Below are positions 45,383 to 54,282 of a stretch of DNA of 64,000 bases, in pieces. Location of the stretch: contig CAZXIX010000010.1 in the NCBI GenBank assembly GCA_964640855.1, positions 1-64,000 on the forward strand, in the 5' to 3' direction. Below the pieces are notes generated by a model. It worked only from the letters and a program-made list of their open reading frames with translations. It was not told where the DNA came from and searched no databases. The first letter of the stretch is position 1. Every line of letters starts with the position of its first letter. The position numbers were made by a program, and so were the translations under genes. This DNA comes from JAJDFU01 sp964640855. Lineage in GTDB: Bacteria; Bacteroidota; Bacteroidia; Chitinophagales; Saprospiraceae.

Positions 45383-46378
45383 ATGCCTGTTCCTGTTCCT
45401 TCAAGTCGAATCTGCTGCTTCTTGACCCTGCTGTTTTTTACCGGTGGTTTGTGGGGGCAAACCAAACCCTTCCGCGCGTATTCGCAATCCATCCCCGGCA
45501 CGGAGCTGAGCATTCGCATGCTTCCCATTCCGGGGGGTACTTTTTCCATGGGTAGTCCGGCTTCGGAGCCCGGCCACCGGCCGGATGAAGGCCCCGTCAA
45601 CGAAGTAAAGATCGATCCTTTCTGGATGGCGGAGGTAGAGATCAGCTGGGACCTTTACAATTTATTCGTTGATCGGGTCATCGATGCCCAACAGCCGCAA
45701 CCCGTCGCCGGCACGGAGGTGCAGCTGGATGCAGATGCCGTCACCGGTGCCACCCGCCCTTATGTGGATATGACCTTCAGCATGGGCAGAGAGGGTTATC
45801 CGGCCATCAGTATGACCCAACTCGCGGCTTCCCGCTTTTGCGCCTGGCTTTCGGCCCTGACGGGGAATTTCTACCGCCTGCCGACGGAAGCCGAATGGGA
45901 ATACGCTTGCCGGGCCGGTACGCAATCCGCATACGCATACGGCGAAGATCCCTCCCTCCTGGGCGATTACGCCTGGTTTGGACTCAACAGTCGCGACAGA
46001 TACCAGAAGGTGGGCCAAAAGAAACCCAATGCCTGGGGGCTGTACGATATGCACGGCAATGTGGCGGAATGGACCGTCGATCAATATGTAGCCGATGCCT
46101 ATGCCTCCTACCGCTCCGGGCAGTCGGACAATCCGGTCACCCTCCCCAAAACCACCTACCCGCGCACGGTCCGGGGCGGTTCCTGGCAAGACGACGCTCA
46201 AAGCCTGCGATGTGCCGCCCGCCGACCTTCAGACAAAAAATGGAAGCAACGCGATCCGCAAATCCCCAAAAGCAAATGGTGGCATACGGATGCCCCCTTC
46301 GTGGGTTTCCGGATCGTCCGACCCGTGAATACGCCTTCCCCCAAGGAAAAAAAGGTATATTGGGGGTACTCGGATTGA
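45383..46378 (+). CDS. SUMF1-domain protein lacking the FGE cysteine pair
   Basis: Exported protein of 331 residues with the formylglycine-generating-enzyme fold: LPIPGGTFSMGS, RLPTEAEWEYACRAGT, GLYDMHGNVAEWT, RTVRGGSW and GFRIVRP. In true FGEs the segment after GGS carries two copper-binding Cys before RCAAR; here it reads GGSWQDDAQSLRCAAR with only the last Cys. It is therefore unlikely to mature the sulfatase at 21679 and is more like the non-catalytic SUMF proteins common in Bacteroidota. Start chosen at the ATG 45383, three bases after a GTG. Confidence 0.87.
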   Translation: MPVPVPSSRICCFLTLLFFTGGLWGQTKPFRAYSQSIPGTELSIRMLPIPGGTFSMGSPASEPGHRPDEGPVNEVKIDPFWMAEVEISWDLYNLFVDRVIDAQQPQPVAGTEVQLDADAVTGATRPYVDMTFSMGREGYPAISMTQLAASRFCAWLSALTGNFYRLPTEAEWEYACRAGTQSAYAYGEDPSLLGDYAWFGLNSRDRYQKVGQKKPNAWGLYDMHGNVAEWTVDQYVADAYASYRSGQSDNPVTLPKTTYPRTVRGGSWQDDAQSLRCAARRPSDKKWKQRDPQIPKSKWWHTDAPFVGFRIVRPVNTPSPKEKKVYWGYSD

Positions 46379-46422
46379 TGCTTTAAGATTGACGATTTTT
46401 TTGATTGATGATTTAAGATTGA
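46373..46422 (+). repeat. 30-bp-period direct repeat
   Basis: GATTGATGCTTTAAGATTGA (46373-46392) recurs at 46403-46422 with one mismatch. The first copy overlaps the SUMF stop codon, and the second ends 12 bp before the next start. Confidence 0.75.
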
Positions 46423-46434
46423 AATACGATACCG

Positions 46435-47769
46435 ATGAAAAAGAATAATCCATCTTCCAAAGGAGAGTTGAATCGCCGGGAGTTCAATAAAAAGATAGCC
46501 CTTGCAACGGGTGCAGCGCTCACATCCCCGCTGGCCGTAGAAGGCTTTGCCCGGGTCTATGGCTCCGACCGCCTGAAACTGGCCGTGGTCGGATGCGGGG
46601 GAAGAGGCACCGGAGCCGTCGTTCAGGCTTTGAATGCCGACCCGCAGGTTGACCTGGTCGCCATGGCCGATGCTTTTTCGGATCGGTTGGAAGGCAGCCT
46701 GCAGGCCATACAGGAGCATTTCGAAGGGGAACGCAAGATCGAACTGCCGGAAGAAAACCGCTTTGTTGGTTTCGAAGCCTACCGTCAGGCCATCGACCTG
46801 GCCGATGTGGTCATTCTGGCTACCCCTCCGGGGTTCCGGCCCCTGCACTTCGAGTACGCCATCGCCCAAAACAAGCACGTTTTCATGGAAAAACCGGTGG
46901 CTACCGATCCCGTGGGGGTTCGCAAGGTCATGGAATCCGCCAGGCTTGCCAAGGAGAAAAGGCTGAACGTGATCGTCGGACTGCAGCGGCATTATGAGAA
47001 GAAATACCTGGAACTGTACCGCCGGGTCGTGGGCGGCGAGATCGGCCAGATCCGCTCCGGTCAGGTCTATTGGAACAGCGAAGGGGTCTGGGTAAAACCC
47101 CGCAAGCCGGATCAGACCGAACTGGAATACCAGATGCGCAACTGGTATTATTTCAATTGGCTCTGCGGAGATCACCTCCTCGAACAGCACATTCACAACA
47201 TCGACGTAGCCAATTGGTTTATAGGCGATTATCCGGTTTCAGCTCAGGGCATGGGTGGTCGTCAGGTGCGCACCGGAAAAGAATACGGAGAGATCTTCGA
47301 TCACCACTTTGTGGAATTTACCTATCCCAACGGGGCCGTGATCGCCAGCCAGTGCCGCCATCAGAAAGGTTGCCTGAACCGCGTCGATGAAGCCTTCCAG
47401 GGCACGTTGGGTTCCCTGGTGACGGGCGCGGGAGAGATCCATAACCTGAACGGCGAACTGGCTTACAAATACCCTTCTGCCGGTGCGGACGAACCCAATC
47501 CCTACCAGGTGGAGCACGATTATCTTTTTGCCGCCATCCGCAACGGCGAGGTGATCAGCGACGGCGAGAACGGAGCCAAAAGCACGCTGACGGCCATCAT
47601 GGGGCGCATGGCGACTTACTCGGGAGATCGGATCACCTGGGACCAAGCCATGAATTCCGACCTCCGGCTCGTTCCGGAAAAAATGGACTGGAATCACGCG
47701 CCTCCCGTCCTGCCGGATGAGAACGGCTATTATCCCGTACCCACTCCCGGGCAAACGGAATACAACTGA
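46435..47769 (+). CDS. Second Tat-exported Gfo/Idh/MocA oxidoreductase
   Basis: Oxidoreductase of 444 residues. Tat signal NRREFNKKIALATGAALTSP at about 13-32, NAD-binding VVGCGGRGTGAV, EKP motif (VFMEKPVATD) and the catalytic-region segment YFNWLCGDHLLEQHIHNIDV. It is only distantly related to the copy at 44006, so the two probably act on different steps of one pathway (3-keto sugar chemistry is known for exported members). Only 3 bp separate it from the TIM-barrel gene. Confidence 0.92.
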   Translation: MKKNNPSSKGELNRREFNKKIALATGAALTSPLAVEGFARVYGSDRLKLAVVGCGGRGTGAVVQALNADPQVDLVAMADAFSDRLEGSLQAIQEHFEGERKIELPEENRFVGFEAYRQAIDLADVVILATPPGFRPLHFEYAIAQNKHVFMEKPVATDPVGVRKVMESARLAKEKRLNVIVGLQRHYEKKYLELYRRVVGGEIGQIRSGQVYWNSEGVWVKPRKPDQTELEYQMRNWYYFNWLCGDHLLEQHIHNIDVANWFIGDYPVSAQGMGGRQVRTGKEYGEIFDHHFVEFTYPNGAVIASQCRHQKGCLNRVDEAFQGTLGSLVTGAGEIHNLNGELAYKYPSAGADEPNPYQVEHDYLFAAIRNGEVISDGENGAKSTLTAIMGRMATYSGDRITWDQAMNSDLRLVPEKMDWNHAPPVLPDENGYYPVPTPGQTEYN

Positions 47770-47772
47770 TCC

Positions 47773-48681
47773 ATGGAACGCAGAGATTTCGTCCGCAATG
47801 CCGGTCTGGCCGGCCTGGGCCTGGGGTTGAGTACCAATCTCAGCGCCAAAGTTCTTCATCCGGCTCCTGCTTTCCGGCTCAAATATGCGCCCCATCTGGG
47901 TATGTTCCGGCATCTGGCCGGGGATGACCCGCTGGACCAGTTGCATTTCATGGCAGATCAGGGGTTCACAGCCTTCGAAGACAACGGCATGAAAAACCGG
48001 GAGGTGACCCTGCAGGAAAAGATGGCCCGGGTCATGCAGGAGCGCGGCCTCCAGATGGGGGTCTTTGTGGCGCATACCATTTACTGGAACCAACCCAACC
48101 TGGCCAGCGGAGACCCGGATCTGCGCCGGGAGTTCCTTCAGGAGATCCGGGAATCGGTGGAGGTAGCCAAGCGGGTGAATGCCCGCTGGATGACCGTCGT
48201 GCCGGGTCATGTCGATCTGCGGCAGCAAAAAGCCTACCAGACAGCCCATGTAGTGAAAAGCCTGAAACAGGCCGCCGCCATCCTGGAGCCCCACGACCTG
48301 GTCATGGTGCTGGAACCGCTGAATTTCAGGGACCACCCGGGCCTGTTCCTGGCCGAAAGCCCGCAAGCCTACCAGGTCTGCAAAGCGGTGGATTCCCCGG
48401 CTTGCAAGATCCTGTTCGACATCTACCACCAGCAGATCCAGGAGGGGAACCTGATCCCCAACATCGAAGCCTGCTGGGATGAGATCGGCTATTTCCAGAT
48501 CGGGGATAACCCGGGCCGCAAGGAGCCGACCACCGGAGAGATTAACTACCGAAACATCTTCCGGTGGATCCACCACAAGGGTTTTGAGGGCATCTTGGGC
48601 ATGGAACACGGAAATTCCCAAACGGGAAAAGAAGGCGAGCAAGCGGTACTGGATGCCTACCGGGAAGTGGATTCTTTTTGA
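47773..48681 (+). CDS. Exported TIM-barrel hydroxypyruvate isomerase-like protein
   Basis: Protein of 302 residues with a Tat-like signal (ERRDFVRNAGLAGLGLGLS) and a xylose-isomerase-like TIM barrel. Metal-site segments are LVMVLEPLN (Glu), KILFDIYHQQ (Asp/His), YFQIGDNPGR and GILGMEHGN (Glu). It belongs to the hydroxypyruvate-isomerase/sugar-epimerase group. Next to a Tat-exported Gfo/Idh enzyme it fits a periplasmic 3-keto-sugar or cyclitol pathway; the reaction is inferred. Confidence 0.88.
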   Translation: MERRDFVRNAGLAGLGLGLSTNLSAKVLHPAPAFRLKYAPHLGMFRHLAGDDPLDQLHFMADQGFTAFEDNGMKNREVTLQEKMARVMQERGLQMGVFVAHTIYWNQPNLASGDPDLRREFLQEIRESVEVAKRVNARWMTVVPGHVDLRQQKAYQTAHVVKSLKQAAAILEPHDLVMVLEPLNFRDHPGLFLAESPQAYQVCKAVDSPACKILFDIYHQQIQEGNLIPNIEACWDEIGYFQIGDNPGRKEPTTGEINYRNIFRWIHHKGFEGILGMEHGNSQTGKEGEQAVLDAYREVDSF

Positions 48682-48731
48682 AGATGAGGAGTTTTACCGT
48701 GATGTCAAAAAAAGCTGGTTAATTACCCGCC

Positions 48732-50087
48732 ATGAAATATCTGACCTTCCTTTCCATTTTGACCTTCCTGTTGCTCAGCTCTTGTGAGTCACCCGGAGAA
48801 GCCCCGACTCCAATCCGGCAAGATCCGGATTTGGAGTACGAAAACTATACCGGCGACCCGGGCGATCGGACCTTGTCCCGGGATGACTACCAGGAAAAAC
48901 TGCAAGGTTTCTGGCTGGGCCAATGCATCGCCAACTGGACCGGGCTGGTCACTGAAATGGACAAGGTCGGCAACATCGGAGAGATCCAGACCGGGCCTTT
49001 CTACACCCGCGAAGACTGGGGGCAGCCGGATCAGCCCAGCATCTGGGCCGAAGGCATCCCTTCCGGGATCTCACCGACCATCGATTTTGTCTTTTCTGCC
49101 GCAGACAGCCTCTGGGGAGCCGATGACGATACGGATATCGAATACATCTACCAGCATCTGCTGTACACGAACAAAACCCATAAGCTCAGCGGGGAGCAGA
49201 TCCGCGAAGGATGGCTGAAACACATTAAGGCTGAAGAGGAGAATTTTCTGTGGGTTTCCAACCAGGCGGCTTTTGATCTGATGCGAGAAGGGATCGTTCC
49301 GCCCGAAACCAGCGACCCGGATCGAAATCCCCATTACGACATGATCGACGCCCAGCTAACGACGGAGATCTTCGGGCTTTTTGCTCCGGGCATGCCCGAA
49401 TTAGCCCTGGAAATGGCCTATCTGCCCATTCGCACCACCGCCCGGGAGGAAGCCGCTTCGATCGCTGAATTTCACGTGATCCTGCATGCCTTGGCATCGA
49501 GTGTGGATTCGGACTTATCCAGGAAGGACCAGATCCAATGGATGGCCGATTCGGCTCGGACCTACCTGCCCGACAGTACCTATCCCGCCAAGATGTATGA
49601 CTTCGTGCAATCCCGCTACGAAGCCGGAGTCCCCTGGGAGCAAGCCCGGGATGAGGTCTATCAGCGGTACCAGGTGGAGCAACAGGATGGCTACGACATC
49701 ACTTCCCGGGAGCTTTACTGCAACGGCTGCTTTGCGGCCGGGATCAACTTCGCGGCCGGTCTGGTCAGCCTCTTTTACGGCGAAGGCGACATCAAGGAAA
49801 CCATAAAGATTGGCGCTCTGGCCGGCTGGGATTCGGATAACCCCACGGCCACCTGGGGCGGATTGCTGGGCTTTATGCTGGGTAAAGAAGGGGTGGAGCA
49901 GGCTTTCGGTCGGAAAATGGCTTCCCGCTTTCACATCCACCGCACCCGCCAGGGTTTTCCGGATGACGGCATCGATACCTTCGATGAGATGGCCTGGAAG
50001 GGGGTATTCATCATCGACCGACTGGTGCAGGAGGAGTTGGGAGGGGGTGTAGATCTGGAAAAAGGAATAGGGTATATTCCCCATTGA
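48732..50087 (+). CDS. ADP-ribosylglycohydrolase-family lipoprotein
   Basis: Lipoprotein of 451 residues (lipobox LLLSSC). The ADP-ribosylglycohydrolase fold is indicated by YQEKLQGFWLGQCIANWTG at the start, WGADDDTDIEYIY (first metal acidic cluster) and LAGWDSDNPTATWGGLLGF (second cluster with Asp). Exported, lipid-anchored members are unlikely to act on ADP-ribosylated proteins and more likely on N- or O-glycosidic sugar ligands. It follows the TIM-barrel gene by 50 bp. Confidence 0.88.
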   Translation: MKYLTFLSILTFLLLSSCESPGEAPTPIRQDPDLEYENYTGDPGDRTLSRDDYQEKLQGFWLGQCIANWTGLVTEMDKVGNIGEIQTGPFYTREDWGQPDQPSIWAEGIPSGISPTIDFVFSAADSLWGADDDTDIEYIYQHLLYTNKTHKLSGEQIREGWLKHIKAEEENFLWVSNQAAFDLMREGIVPPETSDPDRNPHYDMIDAQLTTEIFGLFAPGMPELALEMAYLPIRTTAREEAASIAEFHVILHALASSVDSDLSRKDQIQWMADSARTYLPDSTYPAKMYDFVQSRYEAGVPWEQARDEVYQRYQVEQQDGYDITSRELYCNGCFAAGINFAAGLVSLFYGEGDIKETIKIGALAGWDSDNPTATWGGLLGFMLGKEGVEQAFGRKMASRFHIHRTRQGFPDDGIDTFDEMAWKGVFIIDRLVQEELGGGVDLEKGIGYIPH

Positions 50088-50109
50088 TCCGTCTACCAAA
50101 GAACAAGCC

Positions 50110-50547
50110 ATGCCCTCTGATCGAGCGATCCATCCCGATTTTCTTTTCTACCTCCGGGAGAAGGATCAGGACCTGATCGACCTGTTTGCAGACCTCCGGC
50201 AATTCCTACTCGAGACATACCCGGATTGCAACGAGTTGCTGTATTACACCCATGCCCTCACGAATGTGTTCTCCCTGACCCCCAAACTGGGCGATGCCTT
50301 TTGCCACATTCCGGTCTATACGAAACATTTAAATCTGGGATTCAACAAAGGGGCCGCCCTGGACGATCCCGACCAACTCCTGCAAGGCACCGGAAAATGG
50401 ATCCGGCACATACCCGTCTCGTCTCCGGATGACTACCGAAACGAGCCTACGGAAAAGCTGGTGCGGGCGGCCATCGCTTTGAGAGAAGAAGATCTGGACA
50501 AACCCGTTTCCGTCAAAGGAAAGGTGATCTCCAAGATCAAGCGATAA
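50110..50547 (+). CDS. DUF1801-family protein
   Basis: Soluble protein of 145 residues with the DUF1801/YdhG-like fold: ETYPDCNELLYYTHALTNVFSL, HIPVYTKHLNLGFNKGAALDDP and GTGKWIRHIPVSSPDD. Members are small alpha/beta proteins of unknown function related to iron-chaperone-like folds. It lies 22 bp after the glycohydrolase and 12 bp before the phosphotriesterase-like gene, so probably the same transcript. Confidence 0.85.
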   Translation: MPSDRAIHPDFLFYLREKDQDLIDLFADLRQFLLETYPDCNELLYYTHALTNVFSLTPKLGDAFCHIPVYTKHLNLGFNKGAALDDPDQLLQGTGKWIRHIPVSSPDDYRNEPTEKLVRAAIALREEDLDKPVSVKGKVISKIKR

Positions 50548-50559
50548 AAAAGGTATTCC

Positions 50560-51579
50560 ATGATGCAGTTTCCAATCGCGATTTCATTTCTAATCGGCCT
50601 TTCCCTTTTGCTGTGGGGTTGTACGAACCCACCCTCCGATACCCCTCCAATTATTCAAGATGTGGAAGGGGTTAATGAACGGGATACCAACCTCATGTGG
50701 CTTTCTCATGAGCACATCCTGGTGGACTTCATCGGAGCCGACACCATCGATCCGGCCGACTGGGATCATGACTCGGTGATGCAAGTGATGGTGCCTTTTT
50801 TGCAGGAAGTGAAAGCGAATCAGGTGGATTACTTCGTCGATGCCACGCCGAACTTCCTGGGGCGGGACGCCCGCCTTCTGAAAAAGATGGCCCGGGAAAC
50901 CGGCCTTCGGATCCTGACGAATACCGGCCTGTACGGGGCCGTTGGGAATAAGTATATCCCGGCCTACGCCTACGAAAAGTCGGCCGAAGAACTGGCTCAG
51001 ATGTGGATCGCCGAATTCAATGAAGGCATTGAGGATACCGGTATTAAACCGGGCTTCATCAAGATCAGCGTGGATGCAGCCGACCCGCTGGACCTCCTGC
51101 ACGCCAAATTGGTCCGAGCCGCAGCCCTTACCCACCTGGAGACTGGATTGACCATCGGCTCGCATACCGGCCCAGCTGTAGGCCTCTGGCCCCAATTGGA
51201 AATTTTGCAGAAAATGGGCGTTTCGCCGGAAGCTTTCATCTGGATCCACGCCCAGAATGAAAAGGACCCTGCCCAGTACCTGAAAGCGGCCGAAGCAGGC
51301 TGCTGGATCAGCCTGGACGGGCTGGGCTGGGAACTGGATGAGCATGTGGAGAAGATCCTTTTTGCTAAAGAAAAGGGGATACTGGATCGCATCCTGATCT
51401 CGCACGATGCCGGCTGGTATGATCCCCAAAAGGAGGGCCAGGACATCAAACCCTACACGAATATCTTCGAGGAACTATACCCCCGACTGAAGGCCCGGGG
51501 CTTTACGGAAGCGGAGTGGCGCCAGTTGATGTCGGTGAATCCGGCACGGGCTTTTGCTTTGCAGATCCGAATGCTATGA
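50560..51579 (+). CDS. Phosphotriesterase-family metal hydrolase, lipoprotein
   Basis: Lipoprotein of 339 residues (lipobox LLWGC). Amidohydrolase-type metal site: His50 and His52 (SHEHILVDF), Lys in GFIKISVD (carboxylated-Lys position), His in TIGSHTG, His in WIHAQNE, and Asp in ISHDAGWYDP. These are the expected phosphotriesterase/lactonase residues. The native substrate is more likely a lactone or sugar-derived ester than an organophosphate. The next gene overlaps its stop by 4 bp. Confidence 0.92.
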   Translation: MMQFPIAISFLIGLSLLLWGCTNPPSDTPPIIQDVEGVNERDTNLMWLSHEHILVDFIGADTIDPADWDHDSVMQVMVPFLQEVKANQVDYFVDATPNFLGRDARLLKKMARETGLRILTNTGLYGAVGNKYIPAYAYEKSAEELAQMWIAEFNEGIEDTGIKPGFIKISVDAADPLDLLHAKLVRAAALTHLETGLTIGSHTGPAVGLWPQLEILQKMGVSPEAFIWIHAQNEKDPAQYLKAAEAGCWISLDGLGWELDEHVEKILFAKEKGILDRILISHDAGWYDPQKEGQDIKPYTNIFEELYPRLKARGFTEAEWRQLMSVNPARAFALQIRML

Positions 51580-52154
51580 TCCAAACGGAAAACTTTGAAC
51601 AGGTGGAAGTCCATTCGGCCGGCCAATTGCGGGCCTGGCTGGGGCAAAACCACGGGCAGAAAGAAAGCATCTGGCTGGTAACTTTCAAAAAGCATTTCGC
51701 CGACAAATACGTTTCTACCTCCGAGGTGCTGGACGAGCTGCTTTGCTTCGGCTGGATCGACGGGATCCGGCGAAAACTGGACGCCGACCGTACGATGCAG
51801 CTCATTTTTCCCAGAAAAGCACAGCACTGGGCAAAGACTTACAAAGAACGGGCGGCCCGGCTGGAAGCGGAAGGAAGAATGCAGAAGCCCGGTCGAAAAG
51901 CCATAGAGGAATCCAAAAAGAACGGGCTCTGGCATTTCATGGACGACGTGGATGCCTTGATCAAACCTAAGGACTTGCTAAAGGCTTTACAAACAAATCC
52001 GCCGGCAGAAGAAAACTTCAACGCCTTACCACCGGCTACCCAACGGTTCATATTGCGATGGATCAAATTGGCGAAGACCGAAGCCACCCGAGCCAAACGG
52101 ATTGAAAAAACAGCAACTTTGGCCCAGAAGGGGGAGAAGATTCCGGGAAGTTAA
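51576..52154 (+). CDS. YdeI/OmpD-associated family protein
   Basis: Soluble protein of 192 residues of the YdeI/OmpD-associated family: IWLVTFKKHF, LDELLCFGWIDGIRRKLD, HWAKTYKERAARLEAEGRM and the Lys/Arg-rich C-terminal helix EATRAKRIEKTATLAQKGEK. Function unknown. The ATG at 51576 overlaps the preceding stop (ATGA) and gives the family N-terminus. Last gene of the 44-52 kb cluster. Confidence 0.88.
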   Translation: MIQTENFEQVEVHSAGQLRAWLGQNHGQKESIWLVTFKKHFADKYVSTSEVLDELLCFGWIDGIRRKLDADRTMQLIFPRKAQHWAKTYKERAARLEAEGRMQKPGRKAIEESKKNGLWHFMDDVDALIKPKDLLKALQTNPPAEENFNALPPATQRFILRWIKLAKTEATRAKRIEKTATLAQKGEKIPGS

Positions 52155-52165
52155 AAGCCACAAAT

Positions 52166-52222
52166 CAAGAGAAATTCAGGTTTTGGCCCGTCCCGTTTGA
52201 CCTTTCTCTTGTTCTTTTTTCT
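52166..52222 (+). terminator. Terminator-like inverted repeat after the YdeI gene
   Basis: CAAGAGAAA (52166-52174) pairs with TTTCTCTTG (52203-52211) around a 28-nt loop, followed by TTCTTTTTTCTTG. The loop is long, so strength is uncertain, but the position 11 bp after the stop fits. Confidence 0.5.
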
Positions 52223-52253
52223 TGATAAGAAAGAAGCAAAAAATCAAGGCTGT

Positions 52254-52435
52254 ATCTGCTTTTTTACGCGGCGAAAACTTGAAAAAGCTAAACGGATAAA
52301 ACTCGCCATTCCATTAAGGCCCTGCCTAATGCCCCTCGCCAGGCTTTAGTTTGGGGATCTTATAGGGTCTGGGTTCAGGCTCAAACAGTTATCCGTTCTT
52401 AACGCTTTTTCAACCTTTTCGCCGCTAAAGCAGAT
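52254..52435. repeat. Large imperfect inverted repeat (~47-bp arms)
   Basis: 52254-52300 is largely the reverse complement of 52389-52435. Shared blocks include ATCTGCTTT, GCGGCGAAAA, TTGAAAAAGC and ACGGATAA. The 88-bp centre has no gene. It occupies most of the 432-bp spacer 52155-52586, and an AAGAAGCAAAAAATCAAGG segment just left of it looks like a Bacteroidota intergenic repeat. Confidence 0.75.
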
Positions 52436-52586
52436 AAGGCCGGTCTTTGAATTCCGCCATCAGCGAAACCGGGAAAACGAAAGGTGCGGGAGGTTCGGAC
52501 CGTTTTGCCTGGAAAACGCATTGGGATCCGGGGCAAAATTCACCCTGCCATTTTTTTAGCTTTATCTCTTCGAAATCCAACGACCT

Positions 52587-54242
52587 ATGCGTACCTCCAC
52601 CTTTCTTGTAGGCCTTTCTATCCTTCTACTGATGTCTTATCATCCTTCCTCCAAACCTAACTCCGTCCCGATGACCGAAGATTACGAAGACCTGCTCGCC
52701 CTCTTCCGGGAATGGCGCAGCTTTGAAAACCCACCCCTTCGCGATGGGGCGCCGGACTACACGGCCGCCACCTTCCAACAACGACGCCCCGCCTTCGAGC
52801 GGCTCCAAAAGCGGCTGCTGGCCATGGACACAACAGGCTGGAGCATCCCCCAACGGGTGGACTGGATGATCGTCTGGGCCGAAATGAACGGCTACGATTT
52901 CAACGATCGCATCCTCAAACCCTGGGTGCGCGACCCGGCCTATTACAAATCCCTTTGGACGGCCCGCAGCGATGTGCCCGCCCACGAAGGCCCCACTCAT
53001 CACCGTACGACCGAGATCTGGACCTATGCCTTTTCGCTCAGCCCGGCCGAGCGCGACCGGCTCCTGGCCGATTTGCGGGTGATTCCGCCTCTGAACGAAC
53101 AAGCCCGGCTCAACCTCACCGGCAACGCCCGGGACCTCTGGATCGCCGGCATTCGAGACATTCGGACGCAAAGCGAAGATCTCCGCCGGATCCTCGACCG
53201 CGAGGGCGTGGCCGAAGATCCCGAATTGGTCGCCAGCCTCGAAGCAGCCGCATCCTCTACCGACGAGCTGGCCGAATGGCTGGAAGCCCAATCCGAAAGC
53301 AAAACCGGGCCCTCCGGCATCGGGAAGGACAACTACAGCTGGTACCTGCAGAACGTGCATCTGGTGCCCCTGAGCTGGGAAGATGAAGTGATGATCCTGA
53401 AACGCGAGCTTGCCCGGGCCTGGTCAGCCCTCAAGCTGGAAGAACACCGCAACCGGGACCTGCCGCCCCTGATCGCGGCCAACAGTCCGGAGGCTTACGA
53501 CGCCCTGGCCGAGCGCTCCGCCCAAAGCCTGATGCAATTCCTGGAAGCAGACGAGATCGTCACCGTCAAAGACTACTTCGAACCGGCCTTGCGCGCGCAC
53601 CTGGGGGCATACGTACCGCAGGAAACCCGAAACTTTTTCTGGATCGGGGCCCACTACGATCCACGGCCGCTCTATTCGCACTTCTACCACTGGTTTGAGC
53701 TGGCCCGCATGGATACCGAACCGCATACCAGCGAGATCCGGCGCGGTCCCTTGCTCTACAACATCTTTGATTCCCGCAACGAAGGGATGGCCACGGCGGT
53801 GGAAGAGATGTTTATGCAGGCCGGCCTGTACGACGACCATCCGCGCGTGCGGGAGATCGTTTACATCCTGATCGCCCAGCGAGCCGCCCGCGGACTGGGT
53901 TCCCTCTATGCGCACGCCAACGAAATGACCATGGAAGAAGCCGGCGGCATCCACTCGGAATACACGCCCCGCGGCTGGATGAAAACGGAAAAGGAATTGC
54001 TCATCTTCGAACAACACCTGTACCTGCGCCAGCCCGGCTACGGCACCATCTACATTACCGGCAAGTATCTGGTGGAGCAAGCCATGGCCGAGTACGCCCG
54101 AATGAAGGAATCCCGGGGCGAACCCTTTTATCTGAAGGACTTCTTCGATGGGCTGAATGCCATCGGCAACATCCCCATTTCACTGGGCCATTGGGAGCTT
54201 ACCGGACAGGATGCCGATATCCGGATCTTTACGGATAAATGA
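52587..54242 (+). CDS. DUF885-like exported protein
   Basis: Exported protein of 551 residues with an N-terminal signal (to about residue 22). Helix-rich, with DUF885-like segments WEDEVMILKRELARAW, DSRNEGMATAVEEMFMQAGL and the C-terminal FYLKDFFDGLNAIGNIPISLGHWEL. The family is thought to be metal-dependent peptidases with HExxH-like and EGW motifs. Here the first His motif is not seen, though YSHFYHWFELAR and the Glu-rich segment remain, so catalysis is doubtful. The role in the cluster is unknown. Confidence 0.75.
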   Translation: MRTSTFLVGLSILLLMSYHPSSKPNSVPMTEDYEDLLALFREWRSFENPPLRDGAPDYTAATFQQRRPAFERLQKRLLAMDTTGWSIPQRVDWMIVWAEMNGYDFNDRILKPWVRDPAYYKSLWTARSDVPAHEGPTHHRTTEIWTYAFSLSPAERDRLLADLRVIPPLNEQARLNLTGNARDLWIAGIRDIRTQSEDLRRILDREGVAEDPELVASLEAAASSTDELAEWLEAQSESKTGPSGIGKDNYSWYLQNVHLVPLSWEDEVMILKRELARAWSALKLEEHRNRDLPPLIAANSPEAYDALAERSAQSLMQFLEADEIVTVKDYFEPALRAHLGAYVPQETRNFFWIGAHYDPRPLYSHFYHWFELARMDTEPHTSEIRRGPLLYNIFDSRNEGMATAVEEMFMQAGLYDDHPRVREIVYILIAQRAARGLGSLYAHANEMTMEEAGGIHSEYTPRGWMKTEKELLIFEQHLYLRQPGYGTIYITGKYLVEQAMAEYARMKESRGEPFYLKDFFDGLNAIGNIPISLGHWELTGQDADIRIFTDK

Positions 54243-54282
54243 CGTTAATCCATTCCCTGTTAATTCTTCTATATTTGAATAA

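Noticed and set aside
47239..48642. 467-codon minus-strand ORF
   Set aside because: It overlaps the Gfo/Idh and TIM-barrel genes antisense and shows no domain.
52587..54242. HExxH metallopeptidase assignment
   Set aside because: No HExxH motif was found in the DUF885-like protein, so a peptidase function is not claimed.
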